A stretch of 63,606 nt of DNA from Deltaproteobacteria bacterium (GCA_016875095.1 VGSG01000014.1:1-63606); one strand, 5' to 3'. Counted from the stretch's first letter, positions 1-9,471 are shown. The notes: generated from the sequence alone by a model not told the origin. Program-made: numbers and translations.

Positions 1-815
1 GGCAGGGCTTGTAGAGGAGTACCGACAAAAAGTGAGGCGGGCGCAGGAGAAGAGGCTTCAGAGGAACCTCTCAAGAGCAAATCAACAACCAACACCTTTT
101 TTCTCTTGATCTGCCTGAAACAGTACACCAGAAGCCGACGTGCTCTTAACTGCAAATCTTTGGTCACGGCGGAATTGTCGTCACTTGGCGTAATGAGGCG
201 AATGGCCGTGGGGTCCACACCAACCATCGCAACCGACAGATTTGTTGGGCACTGGTAAGCCTCTTTCAGGAGGGTGGATTCAAAATCCTCACCACCTGGA
301 TGCTCATAGTGGAACGTGTATGCCGTCTTTGCGGTACAAACTCCTCTTGGGGATATCAGAGCCACCTTGTTGCCCGCCTCAACCGAATCGGCCAGGGAAA
401 GGTCCATAGGCCATTCTTGCGTGGTCCCGTCAGCTCCGACATAGCCAGTGGGGAAGAAGGGAAGCGCAAAACAAATATCGGACTTTGTCGTAACTTCTCT
501 CGCTCCACGCGCTCTGAGGACTTTCGCGATTTCCTTCCAGCCTTTGCGTTGTGCAATCATTAGGGCTGTCTGGCCAAACCTGTCTTTCGCATTGACGTCA
601 GCGCCCTTGCCGAGGAGGTATTCGACCTGCTCCACATCTCCGCGTTGCGCTGCCGATATCAGCTGCTCGTCGAGTGTGGCACCAGCTCCCGCTATCCCCT
701 CCCATGGCACCAGGGCCAAGATCAAAATCAGAGCCAAACACAAAACAATCTTGACCGCTAACGTGGTCTTGCCCACTCCGCCTTTGAAATTAATGAAGCT
801 GATGACTTTGGCCAA
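1..815 (-). CDS. ParA-type P-loop leader fused to a secreted ankyrin-repeat protein (partial, runs off left edge)
   Basis: The frame is open from a TTG at 815-813 to the window edge (271 residues seen, no stop). Residues 1-18 read as a textbook ParA N-terminus ending in the deviant Walker A motif KGGVGKTT (785-762). Directly after it, residues 22-46 form a very hydrophobic segment with small residues at the end, like a signal peptide. Two ankyrin-like repeats follow (about 49-114, with the GADVNAKDRFGQTAL core), then a C-terminal domain I do not recognise. The start has a ribosome site (AAGGTGG, 828-822) and overlaps the upstream gene's end, suggesting coupling. No other ParA motif is present, so the ATPase is not functional as such. 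The best reading is a recombination that joined the first codons of a parA gene to a secreted ankyrin protein; an assembly join is the alternative. Confidence 0.7.
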   Translation of the reverse strand, partial: MAKVISFINFKGGVGKTTLAVKIVLCLALILILALVPWEGIAGAGATLDEQLISAAQRGDVEQVEYLLGKGADVNAKDRFGQTALMIAQRKGWKEIAKVLRARGAREVTTKSDICFALPFFPTGYVGADGTTQEWPMDLSLADSVEAGNKVALISPRGVCTAKTAYTFHYEHPGGEDFESTLLKEAYQCPTNLSVAMVGVDPTAIRLITPSDDNSAVTKDLQLRARRLLVYCFRQIKRKKVLVVDLLLRGSSEASSPAPASLFVGTPLQAL

Positions 816-817
816 TG

Positions 818-1324
818 CTAACCACCTTTGGGCGATCGCTCGCGCATTCTTTTCGGCCGCGGGTCGAGGAAGATCGCGAAACAGTAAATTGCCAGGATAG
901 TGGTGACCGAGAACACGAGAAGATTTTGAGACTCGATTTCGAGGAACTGGACGATCTGCCCCGGGATGTCGCCCAGGGCGTACATATAGTAGAACACGTC
1001 CCATGCTTTCCAGAAAGACCACGCGGCCACAGAGCCCGATATTACCGAGTAATAAAGGTTTGCTAGACTCCGAGCCCTAGGGCTTGTCTTGGACCAGACG
1101 TACGCCCTGACGCACTGAACAATCAAATACGGCGCCATCCATCTGGCCAAAATCCCGATGGTCGCGGCATCGAGGCCCCACCCTCCGCTGAGAATGCTCC
1201 TCGCGATGGCCCTGAGGCCCTCATCCAGGATGCCTCTCTGCAGGAGCGTCACGAAGACAAATGCCGGGAGCAGTGACATGCAAGCCAGGAAAACGGCCAG
1301 TTCTCGAAAAACCATCTTGATCAT
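818..1324 (-). CDS. Four-helix membrane protein of unknown function
   Basis: 168 residues with four hydrophobic stretches (about 8-28, 60-78, 88-108 and 135-155) separated by short basic loops, and a positively charged C-terminal tail. I recognise no enzymatic motif. It sits immediately upstream of the ParA-leader/ankyrin chimera: its TAG stop (820-818) lies three bases before the next TTG start, so the two are probably co-transcribed and translationally coupled. If the downstream gene was originally an intact parA, this protein may have been the membrane partner of that ATPase; that is inference from position only. Confidence 0.6.
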   Translation of the reverse strand: MIKMVFRELAVFLACMSLLPAFVFVTLLQRGILDEGLRAIARSILSGGWGLDAATIGILARWMAPYLIVQCVRAYVWSKTSPRARSLANLYYSVISGSVAAWSFWKAWDVFYYMYALGDIPGQIVQFLEIESQNLLVFSVTTILAIYCFAIFLDPRPKRMRERSPKGG

Positions 1325-1462
1325 ACGGCGAGTATATCACGCCTCGGTCGGGACGATCTCAGTTTCGGCGGTGAACTCATGAGGCTTGCCAAAGATAGTC
1401 GTGGCTGAGATACTTCGCCGGGAATGAAATAGCGCGAAAGGCATGAGGCTGGATAAACACCG

Positions 1463-3328
1463 GTGTCCTGGAAAGAAAAATACGCTTCACGCGTGCTGAG
1501 CCCGGAAGAGGCTGCCGCCAAGATCAAGCACGGCTACCGGGTCTTCCTGGGGAGCATGTGCGCAGAGCCCAAGCTCATTATCAGGGGTCTGTCCGGTTCT
1601 TATGTGGAGGACGTGGAATTCGTGCAGCTTAAGGCCGGCGAAGAGGCTGTTCGCCTGGTCATGGAACGAAAACCACGCTTTCGGCTCCGAACCTTTTTCA
1701 CGGGGCGGAGCGCGGGTGGCTCCGACGAGTCCTCCCAGGCGGATTACGCGCCGCTCTTTCACTCGGAGATCCCGCGTTTCTTCAAGAACCGGAGGATCGC
1801 TATCGACGTGGCCGTGGTCCAGGTCTCCGAGCCCGACCGTTTCGGGCAGGTCAGCCTCGGAATATCGGTTGATATAAACCGCTCCGCTGTGGAATCGGCT
1901 CGCCTCGTCATTGCCCAGGTAAACCCGCGTATGCCCCGCACGCTGGGCGCCACGTTCATTCCGATGGATCGCATTCACTACCTGGTGGACGGAGAGCAAG
2001 AGCTAACGGAACTCGAAAACATCAAGCTGACCGACATGGACAGAGCCATCTCCCGATTCTGTAGTGAGCTGATAGAGGACGGATCCGTGCTCCAGGCCGG
2101 TTTTGCCGCTATATCCCACGGTCTGAACGAGTTCATCATGGACCGGAAAGATCTGGGTGTTCACACAGAGATGTTTACCGACGCGATCATCGATCTGATC
2201 GAAGGGGGGGTGGTCACCAACGCCACCAAGCCCATACACACGGGCAAATCCGTGGCCACATTTTGTATGGGGACCAGGCGTCTGTACGATTACGTGGATA
2301 TTAATCCCCTTTTCGAATTTCAACCTACGGACGCGGCGCTCAACCCGCTCGCCATCGCCGGCATACCGAAGATGGTTGCGATCAACATAGCGGTTCAAGT
2401 GGACCTTAGAGGTCAGATACGGCAGGGCGGCCCTCGATGGACCACGTTCGAAGGCTCCGGGGGAGACCAGGACTTCATGAGAGGCGCCGGACTCTCTCGA
2501 GGCGGGCGATCGATTGTGTGCCTCAGGTCCACCGACCCACGGGGAAAGTCTAACATTGTTCCCCACTTCGGCCCAAAAGCCACGGTGATTATGAATCGTG
2601 GGGATGTGCATTACGTGGTGACCGAGTACGGCGTGGCATACCTTGGGGGCAAGTCAATCCGTGAGCGTGCCCTGGCCCTGATCGAAGTAGCCCATCCGAA
2701 TCACCGGGAATCACTGATGAGCAAGGCCCGGCAGCTCGGGTTCGTCCACTCGGACCAATTCTTTGTCAAGACGATCTCACCGGAGCTACGGGCTCGGATA
2801 CGAACGGACCGTGTTTTGAAGAATGGCGTGAAATTCCATATGCGAGCCATCAAACCCACGGACGAAGGGATGCTCCGAGACTTGTTCTACCATCTTTCCG
2901 ACAATTCAAAATATTTCAGATACTTCAGTCAGAAGCGCAGCATGCCCCTCCAGAACCTCCGCAAGTATTTGAATCTTGAGGCAGACAAGGGTTTGTCCAT
3001 CGTCGCCACTATCGGGCCGAGAGAGAACCGCCGGATGATCGCAGAGGCGCGCTACGTCTTCACGCCAAAAGATCCCCTCCCGGATTGCGCCATCATGGTG
3101 GACGAAGAATTCCAGAAGCGCGGAGTCGGCGGCCACTTGCTTCGGTACCTGATCGAGACCGCGATCGAGCAGGGCGTGCCCGGCTTCAAAGGGGACATCT
3201 TGCCGTGGAACGATCCGGCCATAAAGCTGCTCGAAGGATTGCCCTACGTGATCCACCGCAAGTACGTGGACGGGGTGCTGGAAGTGCGATTCATGTTTGA
3301 TGAGTTCAAAGAGCCGCGTCAGCAATAG
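1463..3328 (+). CDS. Acetyl-CoA hydrolase/transferase-family protein fused to a C-terminal GNAT acetyltransferase domain
   Basis: 621 residues. Residues 1-430 match the acetyl-CoA hydrolase / 4-hydroxybutyrate CoA-transferase family: LGVHTEM places the expected catalytic glutamate at E236, and the TEYGVAYLGGKSIRERA stretch is typical of the C-terminal half. Such enzymes move CoA between acyl-CoA and a free acid through a glutamyl-CoA intermediate. Residues 455-615 form a GNAT fold with an acetyl-CoA loop at QKRGVGGHLL. A normal stand-alone transferase is about 430-450 residues, so this is a true two-domain fusion. GTG at 1463 is the only start after an in-frame stop at 1454. The GNAT part may modify a protein or the enzyme itself in response to acetyl-CoA (inference). 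Confidence 0.88.
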   Translation: MSWKEKYASRVLSPEEAAAKIKHGYRVFLGSMCAEPKLIIRGLSGSYVEDVEFVQLKAGEEAVRLVMERKPRFRLRTFFTGRSAGGSDESSQADYAPLFHSEIPRFFKNRRIAIDVAVVQVSEPDRFGQVSLGISVDINRSAVESARLVIAQVNPRMPRTLGATFIPMDRIHYLVDGEQELTELENIKLTDMDRAISRFCSELIEDGSVLQAGFAAISHGLNEFIMDRKDLGVHTEMFTDAIIDLIEGGVVTNATKPIHTGKSVATFCMGTRRLYDYVDINPLFEFQPTDAALNPLAIAGIPKMVAINIAVQVDLRGQIRQGGPRWTTFEGSGGDQDFMRGAGLSRGGRSIVCLRSTDPRGKSNIVPHFGPKATVIMNRGDVHYVVTEYGVAYLGGKSIRERALALIEVAHPNHRESLMSKARQLGFVHSDQFFVKTISPELRARIRTDRVLKNGVKFHMRAIKPTDEGMLRDLFYHLSDNSKYFRYFSQKRSMPLQNLRKYLNLEADKGLSIVATIGPRENRRMIAEARYVFTPKDPLPDCAIMVDEEFQKRGVGGHLLRYLIETAIEQGVPGFKGDILPWNDPAIKLLEGLPYVIHRKYVDGVLEVRFMFDEFKEPRQQ

Positions 3329-3356
3329 CTATGGTCACGCGGGCCTCAAAGACCCT

Positions 3357-3541
3357 CAGCTAGTGTAGCTGTCTCCGAAAAAGCTTGGCAGTTCTGCTGA
3401 GACAGGCATCTTGCCTGTCCATGAATGACGGGCAAGATGCCCGTCGCACCAAAGACATTCTGACGCGTCGCCGGAACAATTGGCATATGACCTCCAGGCG
3501 AACAACCAGTCGTAAAGCTATGATGGAGACACTACACTAGC
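3357..3541. repeat. MITE-like element with terminal inverted repeats and internal palindromes
   Basis: The sequence CTAGTGTAGCTGTCTCC (3359-3375) returns in inverted orientation at 3525-3540 as GGAGACACTACACTAG, with one base missing, and AGCTT follows both copies internally. Between them lie two palindromes, GACAGGCATCTTGCCTGTC (3401-3419) and GACGGGCAAGATGCCCGTC (3427-3445), which are also near reverse complements of each other. It encodes no protein. The size (about 180 bp), inverted ends and intergenic location fit a miniature transposable element. It lies between the CoA-transferase gene and the broken alkD gene. Confidence 0.6.
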
Positions 3542-3548
3542 CCGTAGC

Positions 3549-4232
3549 TTATTTCCGTGCCGCCAACCTTTGCTGAACAGCTTTACTTGTGAGCTCTCGC
3601 AGCGCGTCCGCGGCGATCCATCGTGCTGACTTCGATTCCATCCGGCTCAGCTCACGCGCCGCTGTTACTGCCAGCTCATTGAGCCGCGCGTTCCGTTTGC
3701 CGATCTGTCGAAGCGCCCAATTGACCGCCTTAGCAACGTAATTACGTTCGTCTGAAGCGGCCTTCCGGATGAGCGGCAGGAGCGCCTCGAAATCCTCATC
3801 CACGGCCGTTTTGTCATACACAGCGAGGCAGGCGATGAGAGTGAATGCGGCCCTCTTCACGAATTCTTCGGGACGTGCGCTCCATTCCATGATTTTCGTT
3901 CGAGCAAACCGGGTCTTGCGGAAGAGGTTGTTGCAGCACTGATCGCACAGATCCCATGAATTAAAATCCCGCGACCAGAGTTCCATCTGACCTTCAGAAA
4001 CGTGATCGGGCTTGTCAATCATGGACGCCAAGATTCTCGCTTCATGGATACGCTAAGCCCAGAGCTTCTGCGCAAGCTCGTGGTCTTTGCCGACCGGCTT
4101 CGCCAAGCTGCGGAGCTTCGGAATCGAGACACCGTAGGCCGAAGAGCTGTCGATCCCGTAACGGGCCATGCCCTTGACCGCTTCAGGATCGGCCCAGAAT
4201 GCCAATTGCTTTAGAATGTCTATGTATTGCAT
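3549..4232 (-). pseudogene. AlkD-like DNA alkylation-repeat protein interrupted by an in-frame amber codon
   Basis: Two open segments in one frame, 4232-4056 and 4052-3549, together give about 227 codons, the usual AlkD-type length. The first part carries the N-terminal HEAT-like helix (MQYIDILKQLAFWADPEAV). The second holds the HEARILASMID and ELWSRDFNSWDLCDQC motifs typical of the family. They are separated only by TAG at 4055-4053, where relatives have a sense codon (W-A-x-x-I-H-E context). The family removes alkylated bases without flipping them. The gene is either inactivated by a point mutation, mis-sequenced, or read through. The ATG at 4232 matches the family start better than the ATG at 4343. 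Confidence 0.8.
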
Positions 4233-4447
4233 CGATGAATACTTCGGGTTATTCTTCGATCTGTTTGGAGGTGGCCGTTGTCGAAAGCGACTGTGCTTGC
4301 AGCGGCGCGCCCGTGATGAATTATGCCGTTCATCGTCGTACATCGGGTCCGATCCTAGTCGTAACCGATGGCTCTGCCAAGTGATAAGAAGCCGTCAATG
4401 GAAAGTTCGAATAACCCCACATTGTAGGCGATGAAGCAGGAGCGAAG

Positions 4448-5470
4448 ATGAAGCCGACCAAACTGACACGACTGAGCGTGGGTAACTTCACAGCGTTCGC
4501 CAAGTTGGAGCTGGATTTCTCTCCGGGGATGAACGTCTTCGTTGGTGCAAATGCCACCGGAAAGACGCACCTGCTGAAGCTGATGTATGCTGCTTGCGAT
4601 GCAACGAATACGAAGGAACCGTGGGAAGCGAGACTGGTCCCAATCTTTCGTCCTCATCGGGACGTACTGGGAAGATTGGTGCACGCTAAGGCTGGTACTG
4701 CGAAGCTCCACCTGAAGAGCACGAGTGGCCAGATAACAGCTTCTTTCAAGAGAGAGAAGCAGTTTGCGCGGATTTCGCGACCTGCAGGGCCGGATTCATG
4801 GTACGACATGCTAATCGACGCGGTCTATCTGCCGGCAAGAGACATGACAGAAATCGGCCCTGGCCTGGTCTCTCTGTACGACGAGCGAGAGATTCGATTA
4901 GAAGAGACCTATCGTACCATCATGGCGAGCGCCATCCTACCTTCCTACAGACCTCAAAGATTGGGAAAGGATGAAAAGCAACTGCTTGAGGTCATCCGTC
5001 GCGAACTACCCGGGAAAATAACCATGGAAGGCAAGGAGTTCTTCCTGCGACATAAATGGGGGGATCTCGAATTCACGCTCGTGGCTGAGGGCATGAGGAA
5101 ACTGGGATTGCTTTGGTTGCTCATTGCCAATGGCACGATCAACCGGGACACCATCCTGTTCTGGGACGAGCCAGAATCAAACCTGAACCCGAAACTCATG
5201 GGTGTGGTAATCGATATTCTTTTGGCATGGCAGAGACTCGGCGTACAGGTATTTGTCGCAACCCACAATTACGTCGTGCTCAAAGAACTTGACCTTCGGA
5301 GAACCCCCAAAGACAAAATCCGGTATTACTCCTTATATAGGATACCGGAGACTGACCAGATCGTATGTGATTCTGAGGATGACTTGGCGGCCGTTGATCC
5401 GAACTTTGTCGTCGATACGCTTGCCGATTTGTACGATCGTGACCTGGAACGAGCACTGGGTGGTAAGTGA
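4448..5470 (+). CDS. AAA ATPase of the SMC/OLD-like (AAA_15/AAA_21) type, paired with a nuclease-like protein
   Basis: 340 residues. Walker A is GANATGKT (33-40) after an N-terminal strand typical of RecF/SMC-like ATPases. An ABC-like signature region reads LVAEGMRKLGLL, Walker B is TILFWDEPESNLNPKL, and the switch histidine lies in FVATHNY. There is no transmembrane segment and no long coiled coil. The stop overlaps the start of the next gene, which encodes a PD-(D/E)XK-like protein, so the pair is translationally coupled. ATPases of this class coupled to nucleases occur in anti-phage systems such as OLD, Septu and PARIS; a defence role here is inference. It lies next to a MITE and a broken gene, a mobile-looking neighbourhood. 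Confidence 0.8.
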   Translation: MKPTKLTRLSVGNFTAFAKLELDFSPGMNVFVGANATGKTHLLKLMYAACDATNTKEPWEARLVPIFRPHRDVLGRLVHAKAGTAKLHLKSTSGQITASFKREKQFARISRPAGPDSWYDMLIDAVYLPARDMTEIGPGLVSLYDEREIRLEETYRTIMASAILPSYRPQRLGKDEKQLLEVIRRELPGKITMEGKEFFLRHKWGDLEFTLVAEGMRKLGLLWLLIANGTINRDTILFWDEPESNLNPKLMGVVIDILLAWQRLGVQVFVATHNYVVLKELDLRRTPKDKIRYYSLYRIPETDQIVCDSEDDLAAVDPNFVVDTLADLYDRDLERALGGK

Positions 5471-5970
5471 AAATGACTCTCACGGAAGGACAGCTGGCCT
5501 TCGATTTCACGGGGTGCTTTCGGGCTTGGCGATTGGATCAAGAGGGTATCCCGGAGACTATGAAGAACGTTGACTTCGTCGTGGAGGAATCGGACCGTAT
5601 ACTCCTTATAGAGGTCAAAGATCCTTCGGATCCTCGTACAACTGAAACGGCTCGCCAGAGTTTTGTTCAGAATCTAAAATCGAAGCAATTCGTGAACGTG
5701 ACCCTCGTTCCCAAGTGCCGTGATTCATATACTTATCTCCACCTGATGGCAGACGACCGCAAGCCCTTAGTCTACATCGTAATCCTCAGTCTTTATGAGC
5801 ATACAGATAGACCCGACCTGTTCGTGGGGCTGCAAGAACGGCTTAAGTTGCGGCTGCGCAAAGAAGGGAAGAAGAAGTGGGAGCGCCAGTTTGTTCAGGA
5901 CGCAGTGGTCCTTAACATCTCAATGTGGAACCGCCGATTCTCCTATCAAGCAGACCGGCGAATATCTTAG
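5467..5970 (+). CDS. Small PD-(D/E)XK nuclease-like partner of the AAA ATPase
   Basis: 167 residues, read from GTG at 5467 (overlapping the ATPase stop) or ATG at 5473. The stretch VDFVVEESDRILLIEVKD carries D36, E49 and K51 in the spacing of a PD-(D/E)XK nuclease core (D...ExK), within predicted beta-strands. The C-terminal third is strongly basic (KLRLRKEGKKKWER), suitable for nucleic acid contact. I do not recognise a named family. The strict overlap with the upstream ATPase argues that the two work together. The catalytic assignment rests on one motif only. Confidence 0.6.
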   Translation: MKMTLTEGQLAFDFTGCFRAWRLDQEGIPETMKNVDFVVEESDRILLIEVKDPSDPRTTETARQSFVQNLKSKQFVNVTLVPKCRDSYTYLHLMADDRKPLVYIVILSLYEHTDRPDLFVGLQERLKLRLRKEGKKKWERQFVQDAVVLNISMWNRRFSYQADRRIS

Positions 5971-6065
5971 AAGAACTCGGAACGATCTCGCCATCTAATA
6001 GAACGACGAATTTGGGGTCTATAGGCTTTGATATGTGGTGGGGCGTATTTCAATTCCCCATGACG

Positions 6066-9000
6066 TCATTTGTTCCCAGCCGCCCGTCTTCGACCCCCAG
6101 CAGTTCTTCTTGCAACTCTCCGCGGGTTTCCCTTCACGTGCTTTCCTTCGCTCGTGACGTCTGAGGTTCCTCGGTGGGCTGGAGCGATCACCCCAGCTTG
6201 GAGCGATGTCTTCCACATTGCCTGCGCTGCGGAAGTGTCCACAGCGAATGGAGCGTAGCCCCGCGCGTCGCCCAGCGCTTCCTTTAAGTACAGGCCTGTG
6301 TACGATCCCGGATTTTGAGCGATCTCTTCCGGCGAGCCCGTGGCGATCACTCGGCCTCCTTCGTCTCCTCCTTCAGGCCCCAGGTCTATAATATGATCGG
6401 CCACCTTGATGACATCCAGGTTGTGCTCGATTACCACCACGGTATTACCCTGGTCTACGAGGCTCCGGAGCACCTCCAGGAGCTGGCGTATGTCCGCGAA
6501 GTGGAGCCCTGTGGTCGGCTCGTCGAGTATGTAGAGCGTCCTCCCCGTGCTGCGCTTGGAAAGCTCCCGGGAAAGCTTGATCCGCTGCGCTTCGCCTCCG
6601 GAAAGAGTGGTTGCAGGCTGCCCCAGCTTGATGTACCCCAAACCGACCCGTTGGAGCGTCCGCAGCTTGTTTGCTACAGAAGGGACATTTTCCATGAATT
6701 CAGCCGCCTGGTTCACGGTCATGTCCAGGATGTCCGCTATTGTCTTTCCCTTGTATCGAATGTCCAGCGTCTCACGGTTGTATCGCTTTCCGTGACACAC
6801 ATCGCACTTTACATACACGTCAGGGAGGAAGTGCATCTCAATCTTGATGATGCCGTCGCCGGAACATGCCTCACATCGACCTCCCTTCACGTTGAAGCTG
6901 TATCGTCCCGGCTTGTATCCGCGCATTCGAGATTCAGGAAGACCGGCAAACAGATCTCGGATGAATGTGAAGACCTGCGTGTACGTCGCGGGATTGGAGC
7001 GCGGGGTGCGGCCGATTGGGCTCTGGTCAATGTCAATGACCTTGTCGATGAATCCAACGCCGTCAATCTGGTCGAACTCCGCCGCCCTCGCTCGACCGCC
7101 GTACAGGCGCTGAGCAAGAGCGCTCAGAAGCGTATCGACGATCAGGCTGCTCTTGCCCGATCCGGACACCCCTGTGACACAGGTGAATACCCCCAGGGGA
7201 ATGGCCACATCAATTCCTTTGAGATTGTTCGCTCGCGCCCCTCGTATGACAAGCTTCTTCTTACCGGGCTTGCGGCGTTTCTCAGGCGCCGGGATATGCT
7301 CTTTCCCTGACAGGAACGCCCCTGTAAGCGATTCCTTCGATCGGAGCAATTCCGAAGGAGCGCCTTGGAAAACGACCTCTCCTCCCATGCGCCCGGCCCC
7401 AGGTCCCATGTCTATGACGTGATCCGCGCTGAGGATCGTTTCCGGGTCGTGTTCCACCACCAGGACCGTGTTCCCTTGGTCCCTGAGATCCTTCAAAGTC
7501 GCCAGAAGCCTCTGATTGTCTCTCTGATGCAGTCCGATGCTCGGCTCATCGAGGATATAGAGCACGCCAACCAGGGAAGATCCCACCTGCGTGGCGAGAC
7601 GTATCCGCTGGGACTCACCGCCGGAGAGGGTGGCGGAGGCCCGGTCAAGGGTGAGGTAGTCCAAGCCCACTTTTTCCAAGAAACCGAGACGGTCGCCGAT
7701 CTCCTTGATCACCCGGCGGCCGATCTCCAGCCTTCGCTCGTCCAAGCGAAGCTCTTGCATGAATCGAGACGCGTCCCGCACCGACATCGCCGTCAGTTCG
7801 TGGATCGGCAGGTCCCCCACCAGCACGTGACGAGCCTCACGTTTGAGCCGCGCTCCGCCGCAAGAGGGGCACGGGATTGCGCTCATGAAACGTCCCAGCT
7901 CGTCGTTGACCTCTTCTTGCTCGGGGTTCCGATACCGTCTTTCCAGATTGGGAATGATCCCTTCAAAAGGCTTGCGAAAATAGTGCCTTCTGCCGTGCCG
8001 TTCAAAATAGAAATGAACCTCCTCAGAACCGGAACCGTACAGGAGGGCCTGCTGAACCCGCTCGGGCAGGTCCCGAAAAGGAGTGTCCACGTCAAACCCA
8101 TAATGATTCGTGAGGGCATCAATCATCTGGTCCAGAAAGACGGAATTGCGGTTGCCCCAGGGAGCGAGCGCTCCTTCGCTTATTGACAGATCCGGGTTAG
8201 GCACTATCAGATCGGGATCGAAGCGCACCTGGGCCCCAAGGCCCCCGCAGGTCTCGCACGCTCCGAACGGGTTGTTGAACGAGAAGAGCCGCGGCGCAAT
8301 TTCGCCGAACGATATGCCATGCTCCGGACATGCAAACTTTTCGCTGAATAGGAGGACCTGACCATCCTGAACTTCCGCCATCGCAGTTCCGTCCCCCATA
8401 CGCACCGCTGTTTCCATGGAATCCGCGAGCCGCTTCTCTAGGCCGGATTTCACCACAAGCCTGTCAACCACAACCTGGATAGTGTGCTTCTTGTTCTTGT
8501 CCAAGGGGATCTCTTCGGATAGATCCCGCATCTCGCCGTCGATCTTCACCCGGACAAATCCGTCTCTGGCCAGGCGATGAAGCTCTTTCTGATACTCACC
8601 CTTACGCCCCATCACGATGGGCGCCATGAGCACAATGCGCGTGCCTTCAGGAAGCTCCATCACCTGGTCAACCATCTGCTGGATAGTCATGGAGCTGATC
8701 GGTTTGCCGCATTCCCAGCAATGGGGAATGCCGACCCGCGCGTACAGGAGCCGCAGATAATCGTAAATTTCCGTGACGGTCCCGACGGTGGAACGAGGGT
8801 TCTTTGAGGTGGTCTTCTGCTCGATGCTGATGGCCGGCGAAAGTCCTTCGATCAGGTCCACATCCGGCTTTTCCATCATCTCCAGGAACTGCCGAGCGTA
8901 TGCGGAGAGCGACTCCACATACCGACGCTGCCCCTCCGCGTAAATAGTGTCGAACGCAAGGCTCGACTTTCCCGATCCGGAGAGGCCCGTGATCACCGCC

Positions 9001-9083
9001 AACTTATCACGAGGTATGTTGAGGTTGATGTCCTTGAGGTTGTGCTCTCTGGCGCCTCTTATGATGATTTCTTTGCTTCCCAC
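6066..9083 (-). CDS. uvrA: Excinuclease ABC subunit A (UvrA)
   Basis: 1005 residues from GTG at 9083, preceded by AAGGA. UvrA is the damage-recognition ATPase of nucleotide excision repair; it dimerises, finds lesions and loads UvrB. Both ABC modules are complete: Walker [10 protein letters not shown] at 33-41 and a second GVSGSGKSS, two signatures ([16 protein letters not shown]), and Walker B with [10 protein letters not shown] and [10 protein letters not shown]. The inserted zinc module CEACSGDG...CDVCHG is intact. In the first zinc module the second ligand is His (ACPEHG) instead of Cys. The C-terminus carries an extra tail of about 60 residues ending in an Arg/Lys-rich stretch, beyond the usual length of about 940. 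Confidence 0.97.
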   Translation of the reverse strand: MGSKEIIIRGAREHNLKDINLNIPRDKLAVITGLSGSGKSSLAFDTIYAEGQRRYVESLSAYARQFLEMMEKPDVDLIEGLSPAISIEQKTTSKNPRSTVGTVTEIYDYLRLLYARVGIPHCWECGKPISSMTIQQMVDQVMELPEGTRIVLMAPIVMGRKGEYQKELHRLARDGFVRVKIDGEMRDLSEEIPLDKNKKHTIQVVVDRLVVKSGLEKRLADSMETAVRMGDGTAMAEVQDGQVLLFSEKFACPEHGISFGEIAPRLFSFNNPFGACETCGGLGAQVRFDPDLIVPNPDLSISEGALAPWGNRNSVFLDQMIDALTNHYGFDVDTPFRDLPERVQQALLYGSGSEEVHFYFERHGRRHYFRKPFEGIIPNLERRYRNPEQEEVNDELGRFMSAIPCPSCGGARLKREARHVLVGDLPIHELTAMSVRDASRFMQELRLDERRLEIGRRVIKEIGDRLGFLEKVGLDYLTLDRASATLSGGESQRIRLATQVGSSLVGVLYILDEPSIGLHQRDNQRLLATLKDLRDQGNTVLVVEHDPETILSADHVIDMGPGAGRMGGEVVFQGAPSELLRSKESLTGAFLSGKEHIPAPEKRRKPGKKKLVIRGARANNLKGIDVAIPLGVFTCVTGVSGSGKSSLIVDTLLSALAQRLYGGRARAAEFDQIDGVGFIDKVIDIDQSPIGRTPRSNPATYTQVFTFIRDLFAGLPESRMRGYKPGRYSFNVKGGRCEACSGDGIIKIEMHFLPDVYVKCDVCHGKRYNRETLDIRYKGKTIADILDMTVNQAAEFMENVPSVANKLRTLQRVGLGYIKLGQPATTLSGGEAQRIKLSRELSKRSTGRTLYILDEPTTGLHFADIRQLLEVLRSLVDQGNTVVVIEHNLDVIKVADHIIDLGPEGGDEGGRVIATGSPEEIAQNPGSYTGLYLKEALGDARGYAPFAVDTSAAQAMWKTSLQAGVIAPAHRGTSDVTSEGKHVKGNPRRVARRTAGGRRRAAGNK

Positions 9084-9188
9084 TTGATTTCCTTGCGTTA
9101 GCCCTCGTATCCCCGCGAGGAGTCCCGCCGATTCAACCGGGGTTCGAGAATTCTCCCGCGCCCCCCTGCCGACTAGATTGCCATCTTC

Positions 9189-9431
9189 TCAGCCGAACGC
9201 AAGCTTTCTTCCCAAGGCCGCCCGCTGTACGCGGCGGCGGCGCGCGGTCGGTCCCGGGCTCGTGAGTAATTTGAGGAGCGCATACGTAAATTTCTTAAGT
9301 GGAAAGAGACGCGCGAAGGTTCCGGATTGGGGAAAAACCACCGCGCGATACACGCTATCCCCTTGGGATAATTCCACATACATGTCATGCGCGTATTCAT
9401 TCCTTTCGTCAATATGATAGATAAAAATCAT
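9189..9431 (-). CDS. Small hypothetical protein (80 aa)
   Basis: Begins MIFIYHIDERNEYAHDMYVE from ATG at 9431, with a purine-rich AAAAAGG just upstream. The longer open frame from 9605 has an unlikely composition before this methionine. The first 55 residues have a normal amino-acid mix; the last 25 are Arg-rich. No family is recognised. It lies between uvrA and the divergent gene at 9541. It may be an uncharacterised small protein or chance. Confidence 0.35.
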   Translation of the reverse strand: MIFIYHIDERNEYAHDMYVELSQGDSVYRAVVFPQSGTFARLFPLKKFTYALLKLLTSPGPTARRRRVQRAALGRKLAFG

Positions 9432-9442
9432 CAACCTTTTTC

Positions 9443-9471
9443 TTGACTCCCCGGAAGGGCCGTGGTATCTC
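9443..9471 (+). promoter_or_regulatory. Sigma-70-type promoter for the gene at 9541
   Basis: TTGACT (9443-9448), a 17-bp spacer and TATCTC (9466-9471) put a start site near 9478, about 60 bases before the ATG. The same -10 hexamer is used with TTGACA at 43903-43931. Confidence 0.45.

Noticed and set aside
4053-4055. Pyrrolysine insertion in AlkD
   Set aside because: No pyl genes or PYLIS-like evidence in the window; a nonsense mutation or sequence error is simpler.
6315-7310. 331-codon plus-strand frame opposite uvrA
   Set aside because: Shadow of uvrA; no family features and His/Arg/Val-rich composition typical of antisense frames.
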